A stretch of 48,879 nucleotides of DNA from the NCBI GenBank assembly GCA_016784625.1, contig JADHUF010000001.1:1-48879 (forward strand). The letters are read 5' to 3'. Every line of letters starts with the position of its first letter. Position 1 is the first letter of the stretch. Under the pieces are notes generated by a model, which saw nothing but the letters and a program-made list of their open reading frames with translations, was not told the DNA's origin and ran no database searches. A program made the position numbers and the translations under genes. Below, piece by piece: positions 15,395 through 23,419 of the stretch. This DNA comes from Candidatus Nitrosopumilus sp. (GTDB lineage Archaea > Thermoproteota > Nitrososphaeria > Nitrososphaerales > Nitrosopumilaceae).

Positions 15395-16540
15395 TTTCTT
15401 TATCGCATCAATTACCTGAAGTATTTCAGATTCAGTATTAAAAAAATGAGGAGATACTCGTACAATCTTTTTTTCCATAATTTCTCTTACTGCTAAAATA
15501 ATATTTTGTTTTTCAAGTTTATCTACAGTTTCTTGTGAATCAAAGTCATTGATATTAAAAGATACAATACTTGTTCTATCATTTGGATCTTCAGGTCCAT
15601 ATAAAATAACATTTGGAATTTTTGATAATTCTTCTCTGAAGAGATTTGACAAGTACTGGTTTTTCTCGCGAATATTTTTCATGCCAAAGTTTAGTAAATA
15701 TTTTACAGATGATTCCAATCCAACAATTCCAACATAATTCCTAAAACCAGTTTGAAATTTGTCTGGTAATTCTTTGAAAGCAAGATGGTTATCATCATAA
15801 ATGATTGCAGATTCGCCACCAATTGTCATTGGTTCTAGTAATTCACTTGATTTTCTATTACAATAAAACAGACCAGTACCCATTGGACCACAAAGCCATT
15901 TAGATCCATTAAATGACATAAAATTACATTTTATTTTAGATACATCAATGTCACCTATACATCCAACAGTTTGTGCACTATCAAGAAAGAATGGAATTTT
16001 ATTTTGAAGAATATTTCCAATTTTTTCTACAGGCAATATTGAGCCAGTATTATACAGAGCATGACTTAATGATACTAGTTTTGTGTTATCATCAATATAG
16101 GATTCTAGATCATCTAATTTGAAAAAACCATTTTTATCGATAGGGAGATTTTTTATAGAAATTTTGCCTTTTAAGTTAATCCAAGGATAAAAATTTGAAT
16201 GATGTTCATGTGTCATTCCACGAATTATCATATTGGAATTTGCATTAAATGAGAGACCATTTGCTACAATATTGATTCCATCAGTTGTACTTTGAGTAAG
16301 AACAACTTCATCAGGTTGACAGGAGATAGTTTTTGCAATTATTTTTCTTATATTTTGTAGTTTTTCAGTAACAAATGATTCAGAGTCTTTAGAATCAGGA
16401 CCAATTGAATTGTATCTGATCAAAAACTCTTTCATGGCTTCAATACTTTGAGAAGGCATTAGAGAGACTGATGCATTATTTAGATAGATTTTATCTGAAT
16501 TAGGAAAATCATTAGAAATATCTTTTGATACTAAATTCAT
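15389..16540 (-). CDS. Class V aminotransferase, cysteine-desulfurase fold
   Basis: This is a PLP enzyme of 383 aa. The PLP lysine is probably Lys214 in MSFNGSKWLCGP, with FLDSAQ (Asp187) pairing the cofactor and TQSTTDGIN near 82-90 binding phosphate. The C-terminal third contains no cysteine at the loop where NifS/SufS desulfurases carry their catalytic Cys, so a standard cysteine desulfurase role is unlikely. It is closer in layout to isopenicillin-N epimerase-like or kynureninase-like members. The substrate is open. It diverges from the P-loop-less RecA-fold gene across only 26 bp. Confidence 0.85.
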   Translation of the reverse strand: MNLVSKDISNDFPNSDKIYLNNASVSLMPSQSIEAMKEFLIRYNSIGPDSKDSESFVTEKLQNIRKIIAKTISCQPDEVVLTQSTTDGINIVANGLSFNANSNMIIRGMTHEHHSNFYPWINLKGKISIKNLPIDKNGFFKLDDLESYIDDNTKLVSLSHALYNTGSILPVEKIGNILQNKIPFFLDSAQTVGCIGDIDVSKIKCNFMSFNGSKWLCGPMGTGLFYCNRKSSELLEPMTIGGESAIIYDDNHLAFKELPDKFQTGFRNYVGIVGLESSVKYLLNFGMKNIREKNQYLSNLFREELSKIPNVILYGPEDPNDRTSIVSFNINDFDSQETVDKLEKQNIILAVREIMEKKIVRVSPHFFNTESEILQVIDAIKKL

Positions 16541-16566
16541 TATTATATCTGTAAAATGCTAAAGCG

Positions 16567-17178
16567 GTGTTGGATAAAAATCCTGAGCGAGTTTTAGATA
16601 ATAATTTAACATATATTCAAAATGAGTTTGGACAGAACACGCCAAGTATGGTATTATGTTCAGAATCTTTCCATAAAATAGAGTTTCTTAATAGACTAAT
16701 CAATTCTGTTGAAACCCCAATTATTTTGGTAGATATGGATTTGCTTTATACTGGATATGTTGAATCTGGAATGATTCAGGTGGGAAATAATGTAACAATT
16801 TTCCATCCTAACAAAGTAAGTTGGAAGGAAAAATTATCAGAAATCATAAGTAAAGTATCAAAAGAAAAATGTCTAGTAGTAATTGATTCATTTAATGGTG
16901 TTTACAACATGTTTGATGATCTTGAATCTGCTAGATTCATCAATTCATGTATAATGTTACTCTCATCAATTGGGAGACAAACGAGTTCATCTGTTGTTAT
17001 AACTGCAATGGTAAGAAAGAAAGAAAATAATCAATGGGTAATATCACCAGGAGGAAAACAGATCATAAAATCAGAAAAAACAGGAATATTCTTTCTTAAG
17101 AAAGTTGAAAATAGTTTAGTGATCAATTCTCATGACATAAACTCAAAGGAATTCAAAATAGAATTAGGAAATAGTTAA
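16567..17178 (+). CDS. RecA/KaiC-fold protein lacking a Walker A motif
   Basis: The 203 aa protein follows the RecA-superfamily plan. An early strand and turn (MVLCSESFHKIEFLNRL) sits where the P-loop belongs but has no GxxGxGK[ST]. A Walker B-like strand, CLVVIDSFNGVYN, lies near 114-126, followed by SSSVVITAMVRKKENNQWVISPGGK, which resembles the end of the RadA/RadB core. It is therefore likely a non-ATP-hydrolysing paralogue, perhaps a scaffold or regulator of recombination proteins. The start is GTG (16567), with TTG directly after it as an alternative. Confidence in the fold is moderate. Confidence 0.6.
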   Translation: MLDKNPERVLDNNLTYIQNEFGQNTPSMVLCSESFHKIEFLNRLINSVETPIILVDMDLLYTGYVESGMIQVGNNVTIFHPNKVSWKEKLSEIISKVSKEKCLVVIDSFNGVYNMFDDLESARFINSCIMLLSSIGRQTSSSVVITAMVRKKENNQWVISPGGKQIIKSEKTGIFFLKKVENSLVINSHDINSKEFKIELGNS

Positions 17179-17204
17179 TTTTGGTCTTGATGCGATCAAA
17201 ATTA

Positions 17205-17268
17205 GAAACGCCGTTATAAAATTTGAAACACCGTTATAACTCGATTTTTTTAGGCAAATTATATAAGG
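17205..17268 (+). promoter_or_regulatory. Ferredoxin promoter: two near-identical repeats plus TATA
   Basis: GAAACGCCGTTATAA (17205-17219) and GAAACACCGTTATAA (17225-17239) differ at one base and start exactly 20 bp apart, about two helical turns. A strong TATA box, TTATATAAGG (17259-17268), follows 20 bp later and lies about 30 bp before the ATG. The pair looks like tandem binding sites for an activator or a duplicated BRE-like element. The regulator is unknown. Confidence 0.65.
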
Positions 17269-17292
17269 ACTAAATTAAGAAATAATTTCGTT

Positions 17293-17592
17293 ATGCCAGT
17301 AGGAATTATTCCAGACATCAGCGAACAAATGTGTATTGGATGCGCACTATGTGTAGAAATCTGTACCACATTAGGCCCAGATGTCCTTAGAGTAAAACCA
17401 GTCGAAGGCTGGAAGAGAGGTAAAGCATTTGTATTTTATCCAGAAAGATGTATTTCTGATGGTGCATGCATCGGTGTATGCCCAACAAAAGCAATCTTTT
17501 GGATGAGACCAATGGACTTTACAGTTGGACAACCAGTTCCACTCTACAAGAACTCAGTCTTCGTAAAAGGTTGGACTGAATTAATCGATTAG
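17293..17592 (+). CDS. Ferredoxin with one Asp-substituted cluster motif
   Basis: This 99 aa electron carrier has two cluster motifs. The first, CIGCALCVEIC (about 14-24), is a full C-x2-C-x2-C-x3-C set. The second, CISDGACIGVCP (about 57-68), has Asp where the second Cys is expected (C-x2-D-x2-C-x3-CP). In Sulfolobus- and Pyrococcus-type ferredoxins this gives a [3Fe-4S] or an Asp-ligated [4Fe-4S] cluster. A basic WKRGKAF insert and a C-terminal extension flank the core. The gene has its own strong promoter and a T-rich end, so it is probably a highly expressed monocistronic unit feeding oxidoreductases. Confidence 0.93.
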   Translation: MPVGIIPDISEQMCIGCALCVEICTTLGPDVLRVKPVEGWKRGKAFVFYPERCISDGACIGVCPTKAIFWMRPMDFTVGQPVPLYKNSVFVKGWTELID

Positions 17593-17605
17593 ATTAGTTC
17601 AATCA

Positions 17606-17630
17606 TTTTTTAATTTCTTTTTATTATTTT
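17606..17630 (+). terminator. T-rich terminator after ferredoxin
   Basis: Several T runs (TTTTTT, TTTCTTTTT, TTATTTT) directly follow the ferredoxin stop, the typical intrinsic signal for archaeal RNA polymerase. They end at the stop codon of the convergent copper protein gene. Confidence 0.45.
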
Positions 17631-18621
17631 AGATTTTTACAGCCCCTGGCTTACTTTGTGGAAGATCTGGTTTTCTCTTTAACCAGAGTAATGCACCAAT
17701 AAATAAAATAGCTGGAACAATAATGATGAATGTCATTAATTCATAATAGGTTTCAAGTCTTTGAGCGGGTTTTGTATGATAATCTTCATGACTGATTTTT
17801 TCTGGATTATCATATACTACAGTAGTGAAATCTACTGATCTTTGTGCTTTATTTTCAACATTTCCAGATACAGTTACACCTTCTTCAGCAAAAATTGAAG
17901 GTGAATGAATTCCTTCTATTCTAATAATAATTGATCCAGAATTATCAAAAATAAAATTTCTATAATCTCCACCAATTTGGTTTAGTCCTTCATCACGAAA
18001 GATTTCTTTTCCATTTTGAAAAAATATAATATCATATTTCATTTTTGCAAGGTTAGAATTTGTTTGTGGATCATAGAACTGATATAGAATTTGGATTTTT
18101 TCATGAGTTTTGATAACAGGTGGATCCCATGTTAGATTAACTTCGATATTTCTATCTGGTGTATATTGTAAAAGTGGAAACTCTAATTTTTTACCTGTTG
18201 CATCATGTGGATAATCTGGAATTTCTTTTTCAACAACTATAATTCCTTCCATCCAAGGATGAATTGTACAATAATATGAGAAAGTTCCAGATTCTTCAAA
18301 TTCGTATGACCAGGATTCTCCTGGCATGAATCTAGCACTATCAAAATAATCATTAGGTGTTCCAAAATTATCATTCATCCAACCAAATCTACCTGATCCT
18401 TCTCCACTTGTTACTGTATGACCCTCTCTATCATCATTATACCAAGTAATAATATCACCAACTGTAACGAACATTTGAGGAGGATCATACCAAACTTTCG
18501 CAGGCGTATTTAATTCAGGATTATAAGCACCAAATGGGATATCTATGATATACTCTTCTGCATATACAACAAACGTTGAGGGTAAAATAACTAATAATGA
18601 AAATATGAATAAATAATTCAC
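17629..18621 (-). CDS. Membrane-anchored blue-copper (amicyanin-like) protein
   Basis: A signal peptide (1-21) leads to an extracellular cupredoxin domain. Copper ligands are visible as His in EGHTVTSG (about residue 68) and Cys, His and Met in YYCTIHPWM (about 117-125), the C-x2-H-x2-M loop of amicyanin-type proteins. A second beta-rich domain (about 145-275) follows, then a C-terminal membrane helix (about 292-314) with a basic tail inside. Ammonia-oxidising archaea use many such copper proteins in place of cytochromes c, so a role in periplasmic electron transfer is likely; the exact partner is unknown. It converges on ferredoxin. Confidence 0.9.
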   Translation of the reverse strand: MNYLFIFSLLVILPSTFVVYAEEYIIDIPFGAYNPELNTPAKVWYDPPQMFVTVGDIITWYNDDREGHTVTSGEGSGRFGWMNDNFGTPNDYFDSARFMPGESWSYEFEESGTFSYYCTIHPWMEGIIVVEKEIPDYPHDATGKKLEFPLLQYTPDRNIEVNLTWDPPVIKTHEKIQILYQFYDPQTNSNLAKMKYDIIFFQNGKEIFRDEGLNQIGGDYRNFIFDNSGSIIIRIEGIHSPSIFAEEGVTVSGNVENKAQRSVDFTTVVYDNPEKISHEDYHTKPAQRLETYYELMTFIIIVPAILFIGALLWLKRKPDLPQSKPGAVKI

Positions 18622-18681
18622 ATTTCAAAAGCAAGAATTAGTTAATTAAATGCATAAGATTATTTTCAATAGTGATATTGA

Positions 18682-19830
18682 TTAGTTTTTAGAAAAACCA
18701 AATTTTGATGCCCAACTATTTTGTTTTTTAGTTGGTTTCTTTGAAAGATTATCCAACATATCATATGTAATTGTAAATCCATGTCCAACCATTGTAGTAT
18801 CTTTTTCATAATTTTCCTTGTTAGGTACAAATTCATCAGCTAAATCTTTGATTTTTTTAGTTTTTAGATCAAACAATCGGATTTTTTTACCATTTTCAAG
18901 TTTGATTATTGCATCACCACTTAATCCTTGAATTGAAAAGTTTTCAAAAAATCGAATTAAACCACCTTGTTTTAATTCAATTATAGAATCATGAGTAAAT
19001 TTTCCTCCATAAAATAAAATTTCACGTGCAGATAATATTACGTCATCTTCTACATTAAGAACAATAATTGTATCTGCATCAAGTAAAACAGTATTTACAA
19101 CATTTTCAGCAATGATTTTTCCATTTGGAGCTGAAATGTGTGTTCTGTGTTTTTGAATTTGAAATACACCAACTTTTACATCGTCAGCAACTTTATATTT
19201 TCTGCCAAAGATATTTCCTACTACAACATCTCCATTATCTACAGTAATTTTGGCACCATTTTCAATTTTGTATTTATTTTCTAAAGCATTCATAAATTTG
19301 AAATCTCCTTTAGTGAGATGAATATTTGATTGAAATTCCTGTGTCCACGATGGACTAGTTATACTTCCTTGCATAATTATTGGGCCATCATAAGTGAAAC
19401 TTCCAGCCATGAAGTTTCCTTTAATTGATAGAGCACCATTTGCCTTTCTCTCTAATTCAATTTCACCGAGAGTTTTTGATCCAAACAATCGTGTTGCAGT
19501 AGAGTTTGATTTGTTCAAGGCTGCTACCCACTCTTCAGCATTTTTCATTTCTTTGAATAGTTGTTGACCTAGAATCTGATTTTTTCTTCTAACATCAGCT
19601 TCAGAATCACCAGAATATACTCTTGAATTTTTTATTTTTTCAAAGTCAGTCTCAGGATATTTTTTGCCAATTTTGAGATCTTCGTATGCTTGTTTAATTT
19701 TGATAAATTGTTCATTTTCACCACCACGATCTGAGTGATATTGAAGAGCTAATCGTCTAAATGCATCTCGGATTTCTTTCTCAGTTGACCCTTCCATAAT
19801 TCCTAGAATATCATAATTACTTTCTACCAT
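18682..19830 (-). CDS. J-domain-like protein with HSD motif and beta-solenoid-like tail
   Basis: Residues 1-55 follow the J-domain plan: NYDILGIMEGSTEKEIRDAF, then the loop YHSDRGG where HPD is expected, and a last helix IKIKQAYEDLK. The middle proline is Ser33, which in classic J proteins would harm DnaK stimulation. From about 120 to 330 there are many short strands with alternating hydrophobic residues (ADDVKVGVFQ, NVVNTVLLDADTIIVLNVEDDVILSAREILFYGGK), resembling bactofilin or other stacked-beta polymers. There is no zinc-finger region and no membrane segment. It may be a structural or scaffold protein; this is inference. Confidence 0.75.
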   Translation of the reverse strand: MVESNYDILGIMEGSTEKEIRDAFRRLALQYHSDRGGENEQFIKIKQAYEDLKIGKKYPETDFEKIKNSRVYSGDSEADVRRKNQILGQQLFKEMKNAEEWVAALNKSNSTATRLFGSKTLGEIELERKANGALSIKGNFMAGSFTYDGPIIMQGSITSPSWTQEFQSNIHLTKGDFKFMNALENKYKIENGAKITVDNGDVVVGNIFGRKYKVADDVKVGVFQIQKHRTHISAPNGKIIAENVVNTVLLDADTIIVLNVEDDVILSAREILFYGGKFTHDSIIELKQGGLIRFFENFSIQGLSGDAIIKLENGKKIRLFDLKTKKIKDLADEFVPNKENYEKDTTMVGHGFTITYDMLDNLSKKPTKKQNSWASKFGFSKN

Positions 19831-19908
19831 TCTTTACATCAACTTGAATAATTTTTTATGATTCCTATACTTGTAGGTTATTACATACATTGAATATCTA
19901 AGAAAGAA

Positions 19909-19918
19909 GTTAAATTTT
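19909..19918 (+). promoter_or_regulatory. Putative TATA box of the permease gene
   Basis: AGTTAAATTT is centred about 30 bp before the ATG at 19943 in the 112-bp spacer between divergent genes. No other strong candidate is seen on this strand. Confidence 0.35.
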
Positions 19919-19942
19919 CTAGTTCATTGGAGACGTCATCTA

Positions 19943-21235
19943 ATGTCTGAATTAAAGCGGCACATGGGACTTTTCCAACTCACAATGTATGGTACTGGAT
20001 TAATTCTTGGTGCTGGAATTTATGTACTAATAGGTGAAGCTGCAGGTTTTGCAGGAGATTCTGTATGGATTGCATTTGTATTGGGATCTATTGTTGCATT
20101 ATTTGCAGGATTTAGTTATGCTGAATTATCATCAATATTTCCAAAAGCAGCTGCAGAATATGTTTTCATTAAAAATGCTTTTAAGAATAATTTTTTCGCT
20201 TTTCTAATAGGTTGGTTAACAGCAATTACATCCATAATTACGGCTGCAACAGTTGCGTTAGGATTTGGAGGATATTTTGCGGAATTTGTAAACATTCCAA
20301 TAATTATTTCTGCTATTGGGTTGTTAGTTATTCTCTCAATAGTAAATTTTGTAGGAATTAGAGAATCAGCGTGGACAAATACTATTTTTACAATAATTGA
20401 AGCTTCTGGATTGATTTTGATAATTATAATTGGTTTTACATTTACTAGTCCTGAACCTGTGAATTATACTGAAAGCCCAACAGGTTTCACTGGGATTGTT
20501 GTTGCATTTGTATTGATATTTTTTGCATTCATTGGATTTGAAGACATGGCAAACATAGCAGAAGAGGTAAAAAAACCTAAAAAAACACTTCCCAGAGCAA
20601 TAATTCTATCAGTTATAATATCGGGTATTTTGTACATACTAGTTTCTTTAGCTGTAGTCAAAGTTGTAAATTGGGAAGAACTTGCCACATCAGCTGCCCC
20701 AATTGCATTAGTGGCAGAAAGAGGATTGGGATCAGAAGCACATATTCTACTTTCATCTATTGCTCTTTTTGCCATTACCAATACAGTTTTGATTACTCTT
20801 GTTGCAGGTTCTAGAATTTTTTATGGCATGGCAAAAGAAAAAGTATTTCCAGCCATATTAGGAAAAATTCATTTTAAAACAAAAACACCTTGGGTAGCTG
20901 TTATTGTGATTCTAATAACATCTATTGCTTTTACATTAATTGGAGATATTGTAATTGTTGCAAACATTACCGTTTTTGCAATTGTAATTACTTTTGCTGC
21001 TGTAAATTTGGCGGTCATTGTTTTACGTTATACGGAACCTGATATCGAACGAAAATTCAAAGTTCCCATTAATGTTGGAAAATTTCCAATTCTTCCATTA
21101 TTTGGATTAGGAATTTCAGTGTATATGGCATTCCAATTTGAAATTGAAGTTGTGGTTGTAGGAGTTGTAATCATAGTGATTGGTGCAGTTTTCTATAAGA
21201 TTTCTAAAAATTCTAAGATATTAAACTCTAGTTAA
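19943..21235 (+). CDS. Amino acid permease, APC superfamily
   Basis: This 430 aa transporter has about twelve hydrophobic helices. The first helix contains GTGLILGAGIYVLIG, the unwound glycine-rich substrate site typical of APC permeases, and helix 6 contains FFAFIGFEDMANIAEEVKKPKKTLPRA, the best-known family signature. It probably imports amino acids or other amines by cation symport. In an ammonia oxidiser this may serve nitrogen scavenging, but the substrate cannot be told. Its stop interlocks with that of the convergent exported protein (TTAA, 21232-21235). Confidence 0.92.
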   Translation: MSELKRHMGLFQLTMYGTGLILGAGIYVLIGEAAGFAGDSVWIAFVLGSIVALFAGFSYAELSSIFPKAAAEYVFIKNAFKNNFFAFLIGWLTAITSIITAATVALGFGGYFAEFVNIPIIISAIGLLVILSIVNFVGIRESAWTNTIFTIIEASGLILIIIIGFTFTSPEPVNYTESPTGFTGIVVAFVLIFFAFIGFEDMANIAEEVKKPKKTLPRAIILSVIISGILYILVSLAVVKVVNWEELATSAAPIALVAERGLGSEAHILLSSIALFAITNTVLITLVAGSRIFYGMAKEKVFPAILGKIHFKTKTPWVAVIVILITSIAFTLIGDIVIVANITVFAIVITFAAVNLAVIVLRYTEPDIERKFKVPINVGKFPILPLFGLGISVYMAFQFEIEVVVVGVVIIVIGAVFYKISKNSKILNSS

Positions 21236-21867
21236 TTTTTCTTAGATTTTACAAGTGCAATTACTGCAATAGTAATTCCAATAATTCCAACTCCAATACC
21301 CACATATCCTACATTATTTGGTTCTATTTCTTCTAAATTGTTTACTGATGCTTTCAAATCATGCATATCTTCAATCAATGTAGTATGCCCATCAATCATT
21401 TGTTGTACAGTAAGATCTGAAGGTTCAGGAAATTCAATGTAAGCACGTTCAGAAACTTTTGGTGGATGCATTGATAGACTAATTGATGTATCTTCAATTG
21501 TTCCCAAAACATTTGCTTGATAGAATCCTGAAACAGTTGGATTGATAAATGCATAATATTTTCCTGGTATGTCGTGATCAGGTGACAAAGGAAGTGTAAT
21601 ACTTTCATCTTTATAGATTAATTGTATTTTGATTGTTTTTTTCAATCCAGAAATTCCATTTTTAAATTCTTGATCTTCAAGTTCTAAACCATGTTCAAGA
21701 GGACTTGCATAGAACTCAATTGCATTTGTTTCTCCAGAAACAACTGGTTCATTCATCCAACCAATTTCTACTCTATATCCTCCAACAGAATCAATAGTAT
21801 GTCCATTTGCAGTTATAGCTAAGCCTGGAATAATTAACAAAAGTAATGCTAAGAGTTTTAATTTCAT
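21232..21867 (-). CDS. Exported, C-terminally anchored protein, unknown function
   Basis: A signal peptide (1-22, ending near ITANG) is followed by about 140 residues of beta-rich sequence (GGYRVEIGWMNEPVVSGETN, SGFYQANVLGTIEDTSISL), a helical segment at about 150-180, and a final membrane helix (about 188-206) with a KSKKN tail inside. The single N-terminal His in GHTIDSVGG right after the cleavage site is of the kind used by copper-binding CopC-like proteins, but the rest of such a site is not clear. It is probably a cell-surface sensor or chaperone domain. The family is not recognised with certainty. Confidence 0.75.
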   Translation of the reverse strand: MKLKLLALLLLIIPGLAITANGHTIDSVGGYRVEIGWMNEPVVSGETNAIEFYASPLEHGLELEDQEFKNGISGLKKTIKIQLIYKDESITLPLSPDHDIPGKYYAFINPTVSGFYQANVLGTIEDTSISLSMHPPKVSERAYIEFPEPSDLTVQQMIDGHTTLIEDMHDLKASVNNLEEIEPNNVGYVGIGVGIIGITIAVIALVKSKKN

Positions 21868-21924
21868 ATTAAAAAAACTGAATATGATTTTAAAAATGTT
21901 ATACTTATTTCCTAAAAGTGAATT

Positions 21925-23289
21925 CTAAGATTCAGGATAATCATCTATTGGATTTGTTTTTTTGAAATTTTTCATCTCATCTTCAAAGAAGAACTTTTCA
22001 GTTAATGCAGGTTTTAGATCATCTAGCCAGATTGCATTTTCATCATATTTTGCGAAGAATGGAACTTGTACCCAGTCAGGATTTCTGCCCTGCAAAAATC
22101 TCAAAACAATGACTTTTTGATCATTTAGAGTTGCAGTTCCAATAACATGTACTTTTCCGGGAGTTGCAGACATACTAGGTCCACGAACAGTTCTTGCTAG
22201 TCCACTAACTGAAGAATATGCCTTTTTGAAGATATTATACGCCTTTACTAAAGGAACACCAAAGTAATGCTGAGCACCAGTATCTCGAACTACAAACATG
22301 TAGTATGGAATACAACCCAACTGAACTTGTTTACTCCACATTTTTGCCCACATATCTGAATCATCATTGATATGTGCTAAAAGAGGAGATTGTGTTCTAA
22401 TCTGTGCACCTGTTTTTCTTACTTCTTTAATAGCAGATTTTACAGCATCTGTTGATAATTCATTCAAGTGATTAAAGTGACCCATAAATGCTAGATGTAA
22501 TCCATTATCAGTAATCTTTTTAAAAATATCCAGCATTTCTTTAGAATCAGAATCTGTTAAAAATTTGTAAGGCCAATAAGATAGTGCTTTTGTTCCAATT
22601 CTAATTGTTTTAAGATTTGGGAGTTTTGAATCAATTAGTGTATCAATATATTTTGAAAATATTTTTGCATTCATAATCATTGGATCACCACCGGTAAATA
22701 GTACATCAGAAATCTCTGGATGCTCTGTAATATACTGAACAAGTTGTTCTCCTTCTTTCATTGCAAATTTCATTTCATCCATTCCAACAAATTGTGGCCA
22801 TCTAAAACAAAAAGTACAATATGCATGGCAAGTCTGACTTTGACTTGGGAAGAAGAGACAAGTTTCCTTGTATTTATGTTGCATACCATACAACTTGGTT
22901 CCATCCTTGAGTGTTGGGACATTAAGTTCCATTTGTCCTGCAGGATGTGGATTAAGTTGCAAACGAATTTCATTTGCAATAGATGCAATTTCTTTTTTAT
23001 CAGAATTATTTTTTAAAACAGTTGCCATTTTTTTATAATGTTCTGGTTTTAACATTCCTTTTTGCGGAAAAGTTAAAACATACATTGGATCATTTGGTAT
23101 ATTGTTCCAATCAATTAATTGTTCAACGACATAATTGTTTGCTTTAAAGGGCAAAACATTTCCTACAACTTCCATTTCAAATTGTGTTTCTTCAGACATG
23201 TTTTGAATTTGTGGTAGAGTACGAAAATTTGCTAATGTATATGATTTTAGTGATGGTGAGTCATCCCAAACTGATTCTTGGTGGGTCAT
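21925..23289 (-). CDS. kamA: Radical SAM aminomutase, lysine 2,3-aminomutase (KamA) family
   Basis: The radical SAM cluster motif CHAYCTFC gives cysteines 154, 158 and 161 (C-x3-C-x2-C), followed by the SAM-binding GGDP near 200. The C-terminal SMSATPGKVHVIG holds the lysine expected to bind PLP in this family. Length is 454 aa. True KamA enzymes convert L-lysine to beta-lysine, which in methanogens feeds the osmolyte N-epsilon-acetyl-beta-lysine; related enzymes act on glutamate or EF-P lysine. The acetyltransferase partner is not adjacent, so the substrate is not settled. The start is ATG at 23289, and an MscS channel gene diverges upstream. Confidence 0.82.
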   Translation of the reverse strand: MTHQESVWDDSPSLKSYTLANFRTLPQIQNMSEETQFEMEVVGNVLPFKANNYVVEQLIDWNNIPNDPMYVLTFPQKGMLKPEHYKKMATVLKNNSDKKEIASIANEIRLQLNPHPAGQMELNVPTLKDGTKLYGMQHKYKETCLFFPSQSQTCHAYCTFCFRWPQFVGMDEMKFAMKEGEQLVQYITEHPEISDVLFTGGDPMIMNAKIFSKYIDTLIDSKLPNLKTIRIGTKALSYWPYKFLTDSDSKEMLDIFKKITDNGLHLAFMGHFNHLNELSTDAVKSAIKEVRKTGAQIRTQSPLLAHINDDSDMWAKMWSKQVQLGCIPYYMFVVRDTGAQHYFGVPLVKAYNIFKKAYSSVSGLARTVRGPSMSATPGKVHVIGTATLNDQKVIVLRFLQGRNPDWVQVPFFAKYDENAIWLDDLKPALTEKFFFEDEMKNFKKTNPIDDYPES

Positions 23290-23419
23290 TTTGTAAATAG
23301 TGCATTAACCATTGTTAAAGGTTGCAGATTACTTACGCATAGTATTTTTTGAATTTAATGATAATATGGGTTAACCTTTGTATTCTAGGACATGAATTTG
23401 ATTAGAATGGTGATTAAAC

